Made by a program: the position numbers and the translations under genes. This document shows positions 33,133 through 40,474 of a DNA stretch of 64,000 nucleotides, in pieces. The stretch is from an uncultured Lachnospiraceae bacterium (GTDB lineage Bacteria > Bacillota > Clostridia > Lachnospirales > Lachnospiraceae), in assembly GCA_910589265.1 (NCBI GenBank), contig CAJUTQ010000004.1, positions 1-64,000 of the forward strand, given 5' to 3'. Position 1 is the stretch's first letter, and each line of letters opens with the position of its first letter. The notes below the pieces were generated by a model. The model ran no database searches, was not told the DNA's origin, and saw nothing but the letters and a program-made list of their open reading frames with translations.

Positions 33133-33179
33133 ATTGATATGTCAATTATAGCATGGTAATAATTGATATGTCAATTATA
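33133..33179. repeat. Two identical 18-bp operator-like repeats
   Basis: ATTGATATGTCAATTATA occurs at 33133-33150 and again at 33162-33179, 29 bases apart centre to centre. Each contains the imperfect palindrome AATTGA-TATG-TCAATT. One copy covers the -35 box and the other the -10 box of the CarD-like promoter. Confidence 0.75.
33145..33174 (-). promoter_or_regulatory. Promoter of the CarD-like gene
   Basis: Minus-strand TTGACA (33169-33174), 18 bases, TATAAT (33145-33150). Both hexamers are perfect and both lie in the direct repeats. Confidence 0.78.
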
Positions 33180-33250
33180 TATATGCGACATTCTTCTCCT
33201 GTATTTTCCCACAAGGCACAGCTTTCTAAAGTGTAAAAAGGGTTGATTCT

Positions 33251-33334
33251 ATGAATTTGAAAAACGATGGAGGTATTTGCAGATTGAATATCCATGAAAC
33301 TATAAATGATGAAATAAAAAAAGATATGAAATAG
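33251..33334 (+). CDS. Possible 27-residue peptide
   Basis: ATG at 33251 with AAAAGGG eight bases upstream opens a frame for MNLKNDGGICRLNIHETIND and seven more residues. It is polar, with one cysteine. There is no clear promoter. The ribosome site is the only support, so this is tentative. Confidence 0.2.
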   Translation: MNLKNDGGICRLNIHETINDEIKKDMK

Positions 33335-33380
33335 TAGAAATCTATTTATGTGTATTTATTAGCAGGCAAAAGCCTGCTTC

Positions 33381-33758
33381 CTATGACATACTATCCAAAA
33401 AATTTAGCAACTCCTCCTTTTCTTCTTTTGAAAACGGGGTTACTTGCATTGCAGTACTTATAAATTTTACAATAGAACCTTCGTAAGACATATCTAAGAA
33501 GTTTTGGGCCCTCCTGGCCTCATATTCTTGTATAGGAAAAGCTGGCATATACATGTATTTTCGCTCTACGGATCTTCTCTTTAACACTTCTTTTTTTAGT
33601 AATCTTGCAATAAATGTATTTAATGTTTGTTTTTTCCAATCTTTGTTTTTTTCAGTATTAAAATAATGGAGAATTTCTTTTGAAGACATTTCCCCATGTT
33701 CCCATAGTAAATCCATAATTTCTTTTTCTGAAACAGATAAATTGTATTTGTTTTTCAT
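33381..33758 (-). CDS. BlaI/MecI-family repressor, orphan
   Basis: A 125-residue winged-helix protein with the BlaI pattern: LSVSEKEIMDLLWEHGEMSS, KKQTLNTFIARLLKKEVL, then a C-terminal dimerisation helix with FSKEEKEELLNFLDSM. Members repress beta-lactamase or copper genes until cleaved by a BlaR1-type sensor. No BlaR1, beta-lactamase or copper gene lies nearby, so the target is unknown. Its own promoter (33825-33853) is covered by a palindrome, which points to autorepression. Confidence 0.88.
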   Translation of the reverse strand: MKNKYNLSVSEKEIMDLLWEHGEMSSKEILHYFNTEKNKDWKKQTLNTFIARLLKKEVLKRRSVERKYMYMPAFPIQEYEARRAQNFLDMSYEGSIVKFISTAMQVTPFSKEEKEELLNFLDSMS

Positions 33759-33816
33759 AGTAATCCTCCCTCTATCTCTAATAAAAGTTTAGATACAACC
33801 AATTTTCCGTCGCATC

Positions 33817-33853
33817 TGTCTTACATTATAAGACAAAAAAATAGTTATGTCAA
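33817..33853 (-). promoter_or_regulatory. Promoter and palindromic operator of the BlaI-like gene
   Basis: Minus-strand TTGACA (33848-33853), 17 bases, TATAAT (33825-33830). The -10 box is inside TGTCTTA-N5-TAAGACA (33817-33835). The centre contains TTACAT, reminiscent of the TACA/TGTA half-sites of BlaI operators. Confidence 0.7.
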
Positions 33854-33891
33854 TAGGGTTCTTACTATTTATTACAAATATATGACAATAC

Positions 33892-33937
33892 AACGCCTTA
33901 CAATGAAATTTCCTTTTTCATTCCATTGCAAGGCGTT
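33892..33937 (-). terminator. Hairpin after the Ala-rich protein gene
   Basis: AACGCCTTGCAATG and CATTGTAAGGCGTT pair with one wobble around 18 bases. There is no strong T-run on the minus strand, so it is a terminator by position only. Confidence 0.55.
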
Positions 33938-34006
33938 AACCTTTTCCTTTTCTATATGTCTAGTAAAAATACTGCCATTTTACTGTAGCCTATAAGCTCT
34001 CAATGT

Positions 34007-34522
34007 TTATTTTAAAGATGCTAAGTATGCTGCGGCATTTGCCATCTCTCTTTCTAACTCTAATCTTCTAATTTCTGCGGCGTACCGAGCTTGTTCATCT
34101 AAGGCAGCTTTTGTAATTTGGGCGCTCAAGGTCTCTTCTAATATTTTCAGTTCCCTACTCATCTGTGCATTCAATGCTTCTCTAGCCAGTGCCTCTTGGT
34201 TTACTGCCGCTGCATACAGGGCTTGTTGTTCTAAGGCCTGTTTCGTAATCTGGGCACTTAATGTTTCAGAAATTATAATTGCATTTCTTGTGGCAGCTGC
34301 ATTGTAAGCCTCTAAAGCTAAGGCCTGTTGATTTGCAACAGCCCTGGCTAATGCTTCCTCCCTTGCCGCTATAGCGGCTGCCTGAGCAGCTGCTATCTCC
34401 TCCTCATGAGTAGCCCCCTTTACATCTACTGTAAAAAGGGAAGATGCCCAAAAAAATGTTCCAATGCTAAGGCCAGTGCACAATATTCCTGTTAATAATG
34501 ATTTCCATGTTTTTTTCACCAT
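34007..34522 (-). CDS. Secreted alanine-rich helical repeat protein
   Basis: About 171 residues. A signal peptide (MVKKTWKSLLTGILCTGLSI and FFWASSLF) is followed by an almost purely helical, Ala/Glu/Gln-rich mature part. It contains an internal repeat: ETLSAQITKQALEQQALYAA and, 45 residues later, ETLSAQITKAALDEQARYAA. I know no family. It has no catalytic motif and no wall anchor, so it may be an extracellular coiled-coil or amphipathic surface-binding protein. The ATG at 34522 has GAGGA about six bases upstream; an earlier ATG at 34567 lacks a site. It is monocistronic, between hairpins at 33892 and 34767. Confidence 0.72.
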   Translation of the reverse strand: MVKKTWKSLLTGILCTGLSIGTFFWASSLFTVDVKGATHEEEIAAAQAAAIAAREEALARAVANQQALALEAYNAAATRNAIIISETLSAQITKQALEQQALYAAAVNQEALAREALNAQMSRELKILEETLSAQITKAALDEQARYAAEIRRLELEREMANAAAYLASLK

Positions 34523-34766
34523 ATTCGTCCTCACTTTCCGCTTAAGCAATCTTTCTTTACTATCCATATATTCTTTTATTTATAATATTGTTTCAGTATA
34601 TCTTATATTCCTATGGAATGCAATAGAAAAATTGGCTTTCTTATCCAACATAAAAACCTTTTTTCCATCCCCCTTCTGCCAAAATCATGTAGGGAGATTT
34701 ATCTTCTCCTACTCCCTGTAAATCCATGTTGGGTTGGCAAAGAATTTCCTTGTGGCCCCTACACAT

Positions 34767-34799
34767 AAAAAGACCAACTATCTCTTTAGATAATTGGCC
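34767..34799 (-). terminator. Terminator of the rpsF-ssb-rpsR operon
   Basis: GGCCAATTATCT and AGATAGTTGGTC pair around AAAG, then five T on the minus strand. It starts 11 bases past the rpsR stop. Confidence 0.88.
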
Positions 34800-34809
34800 C
34801 TGTCATTTA

Positions 34810-35076
34810 TTAATCCACTGTATAAGGCATTAAAGCAATATGTCTTGCCCTTTTAATTGCAACAGTAAGGGCCCTTTGATGTTTTGCACAGTTTCCTGTA
34901 ATTCTTCTGGGAAGTATTTTCCCTCTCTCAGAAACATATCTCTTTAATTTATTCACATCTTTATAATCAATTGTATTATCTTTTCCACAAAAAACGCAAA
35001 CCTTTTTTCTTCTGCGTATCCCGCCTCTTCTCTTCATTGGAGAATCGCCTCTGTCTGATGCCTTGTTATAAGCCAT
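34810..35076 (-). CDS. rpsR: 30S ribosomal protein S18
   Basis: An 88-residue S18 with a basic N-terminal tail, the CVFCGKDNTIDYKDVNKLKR core and RGKILPRRITGNCAKHQR, which contacts 16S rRNA and S6. CVFCG with a further Cys gives the zinc-ribbon-like variant. It is last in the rpsF-ssb-rpsR operon and has a strong terminator after it. Confidence 0.98.
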   Translation of the reverse strand: MAYNKASDRGDSPMKRRGGIRRRKKVCVFCGKDNTIDYKDVNKLKRYVSERGKILPRRITGNCAKHQRALTVAIKRARHIALMPYTVD

Positions 35077-35096
35077 TATTTTTCCTCCTTTTTTTA

Positions 35097-35537
35097 TTAA
35101 TTAAAGGGAAGTTCCTCATCAATTCCATCAGGAATATTTATAAATCCATCTCCTATTGATGCATTGCCAGGCGATGGCCTAGTATCCCCCATATAGTTGT
35201 TCTCACTGCTTGCAGCCTTACTCTCTGCAAATTCCTGCTCATCTACAACAACGTCTGTAGTGTATACTTTTATTCCATCTCGATTGGTATAACTTCCTGT
35301 CTGTATACGACCGCTTATTACAATTTTTAAACCTTTTCTAAAATATTTTTCTGCAAATTCACCAGCCCGTCCAAATGCAACACAGCTTATAAAATCCGCT
35401 GTATTCTCATCTTGCTCTCGTCTTCCTCTCCGATCTACTGCTAATGTATATCTTGCAATGGCCATGGCATTCTCTCCTGCAGAATATCGAATATCTGGAT
35501 CTCTTGTCAAACGGCCCATTAAAATTACTTTATTCAT
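35097..35537 (-). CDS. ssb: Single-stranded DNA-binding protein
   Basis: A 146-residue SSB with the OB-fold (about 1-108, MNKVILMGRLTRDPDIRYS and ADFISCVAFGRAGEFAEKYF), a short flexible linker and the acidic tip DEELPFN that recruits replication and repair proteins. It lies between rpsF and rpsR, the standard Firmicutes order. Confidence 0.97.
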   Translation of the reverse strand: MNKVILMGRLTRDPDIRYSAGENAMAIARYTLAVDRRGRREQDENTADFISCVAFGRAGEFAEKYFRKGLKIVISGRIQTGSYTNRDGIKVYTTDVVVDEQEFAESKAASSENNYMGDTRPSPGNASIGDGFINIPDGIDEELPFN

Positions 35538-35553
35538 ATGCTTCCCGCTTTCT

Positions 35554-35844
35554 CTATGCCTTGTCCTGTCGAACGCATAAATATCTGATTACGTTTTCCA
35601 TAATACGGATACGGCTTTCCACTTCCAGTGGAACGGATGCATCTGCGTCAAATTGAATGAAGTAGTAATATCCCTCTTTCATTTTCCGAATTTCATAAGC
35701 TAGTCTCTTTCTTCCCCATTCGTCAACATTAGTAATCGTTCCGCCGAAACGTTCAATAAGCTCTTTGCACTTTGCAACAGTTCCGTTTCTCTCTTCATCT
35801 TCCATCTTTGCGTTGACAACAACGGCTAACTCATATTTATTCAT
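35554..35844 (-). CDS. rpsF: 30S ribosomal protein S6
   Basis: A 96-residue S6 (MNKYELAVVVNAKMEDEERN, DEWGRKRLAYEIRKMKEGYY) that binds S18 in the 30S platform. It is first in the operon, with AAGGAGG before the ATG and a promoter at 35918-35946. The 70-base leader contains a small CTCCTTAT/ATAAGGA hairpin. I could not confirm the S6:S18 autoregulatory leader motif. Confidence 0.97.
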   Translation of the reverse strand: MNKYELAVVVNAKMEDEERNGTVAKCKELIERFGGTITNVDEWGRKRLAYEIRKMKEGYYYFIQFDADASVPLEVESRIRIMENVIRYLCVRQDKA

Positions 35845-35917
35845 TTTTATTACCTCCTTTTGGTCTCTGGCTCCTTATTACATAAGGAACAAGGAATAAA
35901 ATATATCACAATTTTTG

Positions 35918-35946
35918 ATTTTATCATAAGCAGCCTTGTTTTTCAA
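35918..35946 (-). promoter_or_regulatory. Promoter of the rpsF operon
   Basis: Minus-strand TTGAAA (35941-35946), 17 bases, TAAAAT (35918-35923). Confidence 0.55.
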
Positions 35947-36140
35947 GCCTTTTTCCTTACTTCCCTTGTATTCTTTTCCACCTGTCTCCTAGGCATCATT
36001 ATTTGATGTCCGCACCCCAAGCATCTTAGCCGAAAGTCTGCCCCTATCCGCAGGATTTCCCATTCCTGGCTGCCACATGGATGCTTTTTCTTTAATTTTA
36101 TAAAATCCCCTAATTCATATTCTGGTGCTGCCTGATTCAT
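35943..36140 (-). CDS. DUF951 family protein
   Basis: About 65 residues, matching DUF951: LGDFIKLKKKHPCGSQEWEI, then RIGADFRLRCLGCGHQIMM, with a CLGCG and an upstream Cys that may form a zinc knuckle. Found across Firmicutes near ribosomal or replication genes; its role is unknown. I took the ATG at 36140 with GGGGG six bases upstream and not the GTG at 36161. Confidence 0.88.
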   Translation of the reverse strand: MNQAAPEYELGDFIKLKKKHPCGSQEWEILRIGADFRLRCLGCGHQIMMPRRQVEKNTREVRKKA

Positions 36141-36206
36141 ATTGCCCCCATTCTTATCCACTCATAGTATAGATACTGCCATAAAGAAAGATTGGGAAAT
36201 ATCCAT

Positions 36207-36923
36207 TTATAGTTTTCCTAAAATTTCTCCAATGCTTCCTTGTATAAGAAGATCTGCCCTCTTATCCATAGGTGTTGCAGATTTATTAATAACTACCAGC
36301 TTATGTCCTACATAATCATTTATAAGTCCTGCTGCTGGATATACTGCCAAAGACGTCCCTCCTATAATAAGTACATCTGCCTCTCGAATAAAATGCACAG
36401 ACTTTTGTAGTATTTCTTGATCAAGACCTTCTTCATAAAGAACTACATCTGGCTTAACAACTCCTTTGCATAAATCACAAATAGGCACTCCTTTTGCCCC
36501 AAGTATTTTATCTATCCCATATCCCTTTCCACACTTTGTACAATAATTGCGAAGAGTGGATCCATGAAGTTCCAGAACCGTTTTGCTTCCTGCTTCCTGA
36601 TGCAGGCCATCAATATTTTGTGTAATGACTGCCTTAAGCTTTCCTCTTCTCTCTAGTTCCGCCAATTTCAAATGAGCTTTATTGGGCTTTGCCTGGGTAC
36701 ATATCATCTTATCTTTATAAAAACGAAAAAATTCCTCTGTCCTTTGTTTGTAAAAACTATGACTCAAAATAGTTTCTGGGGGATAATCATACCTTTGATT
36801 ATATAGCCCATCAACACTTCTAAAATCTGGTATCCCGCTTTCTGTTGATACACCTGCACCACCAAAAAATACTATGTTTTCACTTTCTTCCACCCATTTT
36901 TTTAAAACTTCTATGTTCTCCAA
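36207..36923 (-). CDS. cobB: Sirtuin-type NAD-dependent protein deacylase
   Basis: Removes acyl groups from lysines, using NAD and giving O-acyl-ADP-ribose. The 238-residue protein has the Rossmann NAD motif FFGGAGVSTESGIPDFRS, QNIDGLHQEAG with the catalytic region, LHGS with the base histidine, a zinc knuckle with CTKCG and CDLC, and GGTSLAVYPAAGL. It follows the HD-GYP response regulator by 33 bases on the same strand, at the end of the acyl-transfer operon, and may share its transcript. Confidence 0.93.
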   Translation of the reverse strand: MENIEVLKKWVEESENIVFFGGAGVSTESGIPDFRSVDGLYNQRYDYPPETILSHSFYKQRTEEFFRFYKDKMICTQAKPNKAHLKLAELERRGKLKAVITQNIDGLHQEAGSKTVLELHGSTLRNYCTKCGKGYGIDKILGAKGVPICDLCKGVVKPDVVLYEEGLDQEILQKSVHFIREADVLIIGGTSLAVYPAAGLINDYVGHKLVVINKSATPMDKRADLLIQGSIGEILGKL

Positions 36924-36956
36924 AATGCTCCTCCATTCTCAATATACGTTCGCAGC

Positions 36957-38012
36957 TTAACTTTCCTCCCCATAATCTTGAAAAATATCGTCAAATTGTA
37001 TGTTGACTGCCCGAAAAGCCTGTACAAGAATAGGATCAAATTTCGTTCCTGTGCCACTAAAAATCACCTGGCATGCCTCTTCGTGCCCCATAGGCTCTCT
37101 CCTATGGGAAAAAGCTCTTAAGGTATCGTAAGTATCTGCTATTGACATGATTCTGCCAATAAGGGGAATCTCCATCCCTATTAAATGTTTTGGGTAACCT
37201 GTACCGTCATAATTTTCATGGTGACTTGCAGCAAGATCTTTTGCCATGCGTAAATATCCTTTTATAATGGCATTTTCAATAAGTCTGCTCAATATTTCTT
37301 CTCCAATAAGAGTGTGCTCCTCCAGCTCCCCCTTTTCTTCTATTGTTAATTCATCTTCGCAAATTAATAGCTGGTCCCTAACTCCAATTTTTCCAATATC
37401 ATGAAGAGGAGCTGCCTTTTTTAAGTCTTCCATAAACCATTCTGTCACTTCATTCTCATAAGGATACCCATCTCTAAGCTCCATGGCCAATGCTTCACAG
37501 TATAACGTTGTCCGAACAATATGATTTCCACTTTCGCCACTGCGAAACTCCACCAACTCCCCAAGGCATTGCATAAAGGCATTCTCCATACGGTCTATTT
37601 GTTTTGAACGCTGGCTGATAACTTGTTCCAAATTTTTTCGGTAATCTGCCAGCTCTATATGGGTTTTTACCCTTTGCTGAACACATTTGGCCCTATATGG
37701 CCTTCTTATAAAGTCAACAGCCCCTTCTTCTAAACTATCAATTTCCACACTATCATCTTCATTGCTAGATAAAAGGATGACAGGAATACTTTTTAGAACA
37801 GAATCTTTTCTCATAACTCGCAATACGTCAAATCCGCTCATTCCCTTCATGGTGTTATCCAACAAGATTAAGTCAGGAGTAATTTTTTTTAAATAGCCTA
37901 GGGCCTCTTCCCCTGACTGGGCTGTTAAAACAATGTAATCGTTTTTCAAAATGTCTTCCAGCATTCTTACGTTCAAAGAAACATCATCCACAACCATAAC
38001 TTTCCTTGACAT
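36957..38012 (-). CDS. Response regulator with HD-GYP output domain
   Basis: About 351 residues. The N-terminal receiver (about 1-120) has the acidic pair in VMVVDDVSLN, the phospho-acceptor Asp in LILLDNTMKGMSGF and the Lys of RRPYRAKC. After a helical linker comes an HD-GYP domain (about 150-345) with GNHIVRTTLYCEAL, AAPLHDIGKIG, ASHHENYDGTGYPKHL and IADTYDTLRAF. It should hydrolyse cyclic-di-GMP under control of an unseen histidine kinase. The ATG at 38012 has GGGGGG upstream. It starts 19 bases after the MaoC-like gene and so belongs to that operon. Confidence 0.92.
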   Translation of the reverse strand: MSRKVMVVDDVSLNVRMLEDILKNDYIVLTAQSGEEALGYLKKITPDLILLDNTMKGMSGFDVLRVMRKDSVLKSIPVILLSSNEDDSVEIDSLEEGAVDFIRRPYRAKCVQQRVKTHIELADYRKNLEQVISQRSKQIDRMENAFMQCLGELVEFRSGESGNHIVRTTLYCEALAMELRDGYPYENEVTEWFMEDLKKAAPLHDIGKIGVRDQLLICEDELTIEEKGELEEHTLIGEEILSRLIENAIIKGYLRMAKDLAASHHENYDGTGYPKHLIGMEIPLIGRIMSIADTYDTLRAFSHRREPMGHEEACQVIFSGTGTKFDPILVQAFRAVNIQFDDIFQDYGEES

Positions 38013-38031
38013 ATTCCTTCCCCCCTTTCCT

Positions 38032-38448
38032 TTATTCCAATACGCCGACTCGTATTGTGGCTCTGGAAACCTTTTCACCATCTTGGTTGCGAATAGAAGC
38101 CTTAATAATTAAAAGTTTATAGGTATCATTTTTTTCACTGACCTTTCCTTCCACAGTTAATGTATCTCCCACAAACACTGGCTTTAAAAATTTAGCATCC
38201 ACGCCGTGAATTAAACTATTTTCTCCTGGCAAGTAGACCCCTGCCAGGGTTGAATAATAAGAAGCTGTCAGCATTCCAAATACAACGCAGTCCTCATATC
38301 CTTTTTTCTTTGCAAATGCCACATCCCTGTGAAGAGGGTTGACGTCGCCTGTTATGTTTGAAAAAGAATCCTGCTCTTTCTGGTCTACTCTCACCTGAAA
38401 GCTGTGGCTCAATCCTACATAAATATTTTCATATTTATAGGTGTTCAT
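38032..38448 (-). CDS. MaoC-like (R)-hydratase/dehydratase
   Basis: A 138-residue hotdog-fold protein with the hydratase 2 signature ITGDVNPLHRD (about 31-41) that carries the catalytic Asp and His. FGMLTASYYSTL and GDTLTVEGKV follow. Relatives hydrate trans-2-enoyl-CoA or enoyl-ACP. Its ATG overlaps the acyl carrier protein stop in an ATGA, so an ACP-bound substrate is the natural inference. It is fifth gene of the acyl-transfer operon. Confidence 0.88.
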   Translation of the reverse strand: MNTYKYENIYVGLSHSFQVRVDQKEQDSFSNITGDVNPLHRDVAFAKKKGYEDCVVFGMLTASYYSTLAGVYLPGENSLIHGVDAKFLKPVFVGDTLTVEGKVSEKNDTYKLLIIKASIRNQDGEKVSRATIRVGVLE

Positions 38449-38693
38449 TGACCATTCAGTCTCCTTTCAATTAAATCAATCATTTCTCCTACATTTTCCA
38501 ATTCTCCAACTTCCTGAATATCAAATTTTAGCTGAAATCTTTTTTCCATGGCCACAATTAAATTAATATGCTCTAGAGAATCCCAGTCTTCAATATCTCC
38601 TGAATATGTGGAATCCTTTATCTCTAATTGTTCATCGTCAAATACTTTCCTGAAAATTTTTTGGACTTCCTCAAAAATTTCTGCTCTCTTCAT
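38445..38693 (-). CDS. Acyl carrier protein
   Basis: An 82-residue ACP with the phosphopantetheine serine in DWDSLEHINLI (about Ser 41) and a conserved helix II. It differs from the fatty-acid AcpP signature (DSLD), so it is probably dedicated to the neighbouring FkbH-like protein. Its ATG overlaps the FkbH-like stop (ATGA) and its stop overlaps the MaoC-like start. The three are made together. Confidence 0.9.
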   Translation of the reverse strand: MKRAEIFEEVQKIFRKVFDDEQLEIKDSTYSGDIEDWDSLEHINLIVAMEKRFQLKFDIQEVGELENVGEMIDLIERRLNGQ

Positions 38694-40471
38694 GTTTTCC
38701 TCATTTCCATTACTTGATTTTTCTCTTCATAATTGGGAAAGACTTTATACTCCCATGTACTGTTCCCATCATCTTTTGTCATAAGTTGAAATCCTAAATC
38801 CTTATACAAATTTTCAACAAAAGCATTTTTTTTCGTCTTATAGTAGACGCCTTGAATCATTTTGATCTTTCTTTTTATGCATTCTTTAACTAGGAAGTCA
38901 AACATTGCCAACTCTAAGTCTCTTTTTAGCACCCTGCAGCTCATAACCCACAAATCAATAAAGGCAATTTCCTTACATACGCGAACCATCATGACACTTA
39001 CAATTCCATTCTTTCCAAATTTATCGGATAAATGGCTGCAAAAAGTAATATTTTCTTCTTTTTCTGAGAAGTTTTGCACTTGTTCTTGTGTATAACGCTT
39101 TGTTGTTAAATTAAACTGATTCGTCTTGTTAATAAGCTGGGTGATCCTTTGTATATTTTCATTGTGAAATTTCTCAATAAGGCAAACCATTTCCATGGAC
39201 TTTAAATATTCCTTATAATCTGTAAAACTAGTCCAATACTCTTCCCTTTTTTTATTTGTTATATAATATTCTTTCCTCTCAATATCGTCACTAGATAATA
39301 CTGTGACTTCAAAAAAACCTCCTTTGTCCAAAGTCCTCACATAAGATTCTGGAGAGCTTAAGTTGGGCGCTTGAATATCTGGAATTGCTTTTTTTACAAA
39401 CTCCCTCTCTGCTGGATTATCATCCAAAAAAACGATGGCATTTTCTCCAACCCTCAATTCCTCCATTATTTCTTTTATATTTTTATCTTTATCATTCCAA
39501 TTAGCCTTAAAAGAAATAAAATCATCCAATTGTAAAACCGATTCTCTATGGGAGAATCCCGTTTTGGCAATATTTTCATCATTTTTTGAACAGACATTTA
39601 ATGTAATTCCAATCTTACTTAAATCTTTAATATATTTTTGAAAAGAAGAAAATGCCATCCCAGAGGGAGTATCTACTCCTAATTCCAAATTCTCCACTCC
39701 ATCGTCTCCAATAACCCCTCCCCATAACGTATTATCTAAGTCAAGAACTACTGCTTTCTTGTTCTTTCCATAAATACTTTTCACTATATTGGCAATATTA
39801 AAGGCTACTCCTGGTATGGCATCTACTGCAAAAGGGTATTTATACATATAATACATGCCCTCATCAAACCATCGCTCCAGCCCATACGAGGACGCTTCGT
39901 AGGCAAGATCATTAATATAAAAGTTTTTGTTTTCCATTGCATACGCATATAATTTATCATTAAATTTTCTAATATAGTATAGTTTACCTGATGGACTGTA
40001 CACATCTTTATTTCCAAGAAGCCGGTAAGGAAGCTGCTCAAAATTATTTTGAATAACTGGACATTTTACTTCCCATAATAATTTATCCCATACTTGGCGA
40101 AACTTGGAAAACTCCCCTTCTACTGCCTCCTCTACTTCTTCTATAGAAGCTCCTGGTTCCAAAAAGCCATAAAGATTTATAACACTCGTATGAATGTATA
40201 CAATATCTGGGGCAAACTTAACTAGCTCCTCTGTCTCATACACTGCTTCCTCATAAAACCGGTTGTATTGTCCTTCAAAAAAAGTAGGGCGAATTCCATG
40301 ACCTAGCAAAAATAGTTCCAGCATATGCTTCATCTCTCCCACTGTCCCTCCACATAGGATGGCCACCCTCTTATCCATGAAATTCTCTTCTTTTAAAAGC
40401 TCTCTTTTTATGGATTTTTTCCTTTGCAGCAACTCTCCACTGTCAAAAGGGTACTCTAATTGTTCTATCAT
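38690..40471 (-). CDS. FkbH-like HAD-IIIC phosphatase/GNAT fusion
   Basis: About 593 residues. A helical N-terminal part (LEYPFDSGELLQRKKSIKRE) and an SGNH-like segment lead to the HAD motif VVLDLDNTLWGGVIGDDG (about 240), IVFLDDNPAERE, and a C-terminal GNAT-like domain with SDKFGKNGIVSVMM and WVMSCRVLKRDLE. FkbH proteins take 1,3-bisphosphoglycerate, dephosphorylate it and load a glyceryl unit on an ACP; the ACP gene follows directly. The ATG lies three bases after the DUF4910 gene. The family N-terminus favours this first ATG and not the one at residue 32. Confidence 0.88.
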   Translation of the reverse strand: MIEQLEYPFDSGELLQRKKSIKRELLKEENFMDKRVAILCGGTVGEMKHMLELFLLGHGIRPTFFEGQYNRFYEEAVYETEELVKFAPDIVYIHTSVINLYGFLEPGASIEEVEEAVEGEFSKFRQVWDKLLWEVKCPVIQNNFEQLPYRLLGNKDVYSPSGKLYYIRKFNDKLYAYAMENKNFYINDLAYEASSYGLERWFDEGMYYMYKYPFAVDAIPGVAFNIANIVKSIYGKNKKAVVLDLDNTLWGGVIGDDGVENLELGVDTPSGMAFSSFQKYIKDLSKIGITLNVCSKNDENIAKTGFSHRESVLQLDDFISFKANWNDKDKNIKEIMEELRVGENAIVFLDDNPAEREFVKKAIPDIQAPNLSSPESYVRTLDKGGFFEVTVLSSDDIERKEYYITNKKREEYWTSFTDYKEYLKSMEMVCLIEKFHNENIQRITQLINKTNQFNLTTKRYTQEQVQNFSEKEENITFCSHLSDKFGKNGIVSVMMVRVCKEIAFIDLWVMSCRVLKRDLELAMFDFLVKECIKRKIKMIQGVYYKTKKNAFVENLYKDLGFQLMTKDDGNSTWEYKVFPNYEEKNQVMEMRKT

Positions 40472-40474
40472 CGC

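Larger units (their letters stand above)
33076..33380. other. Intergenic region between the CarD-like and BlaI-like genes
   Basis: It holds the CarD-like promoter with its twin operators (33133-33179) and a possible 27-codon plus-strand frame (33251-33334). No terminator was found after the BlaI-like gene. Confidence 0.6.
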
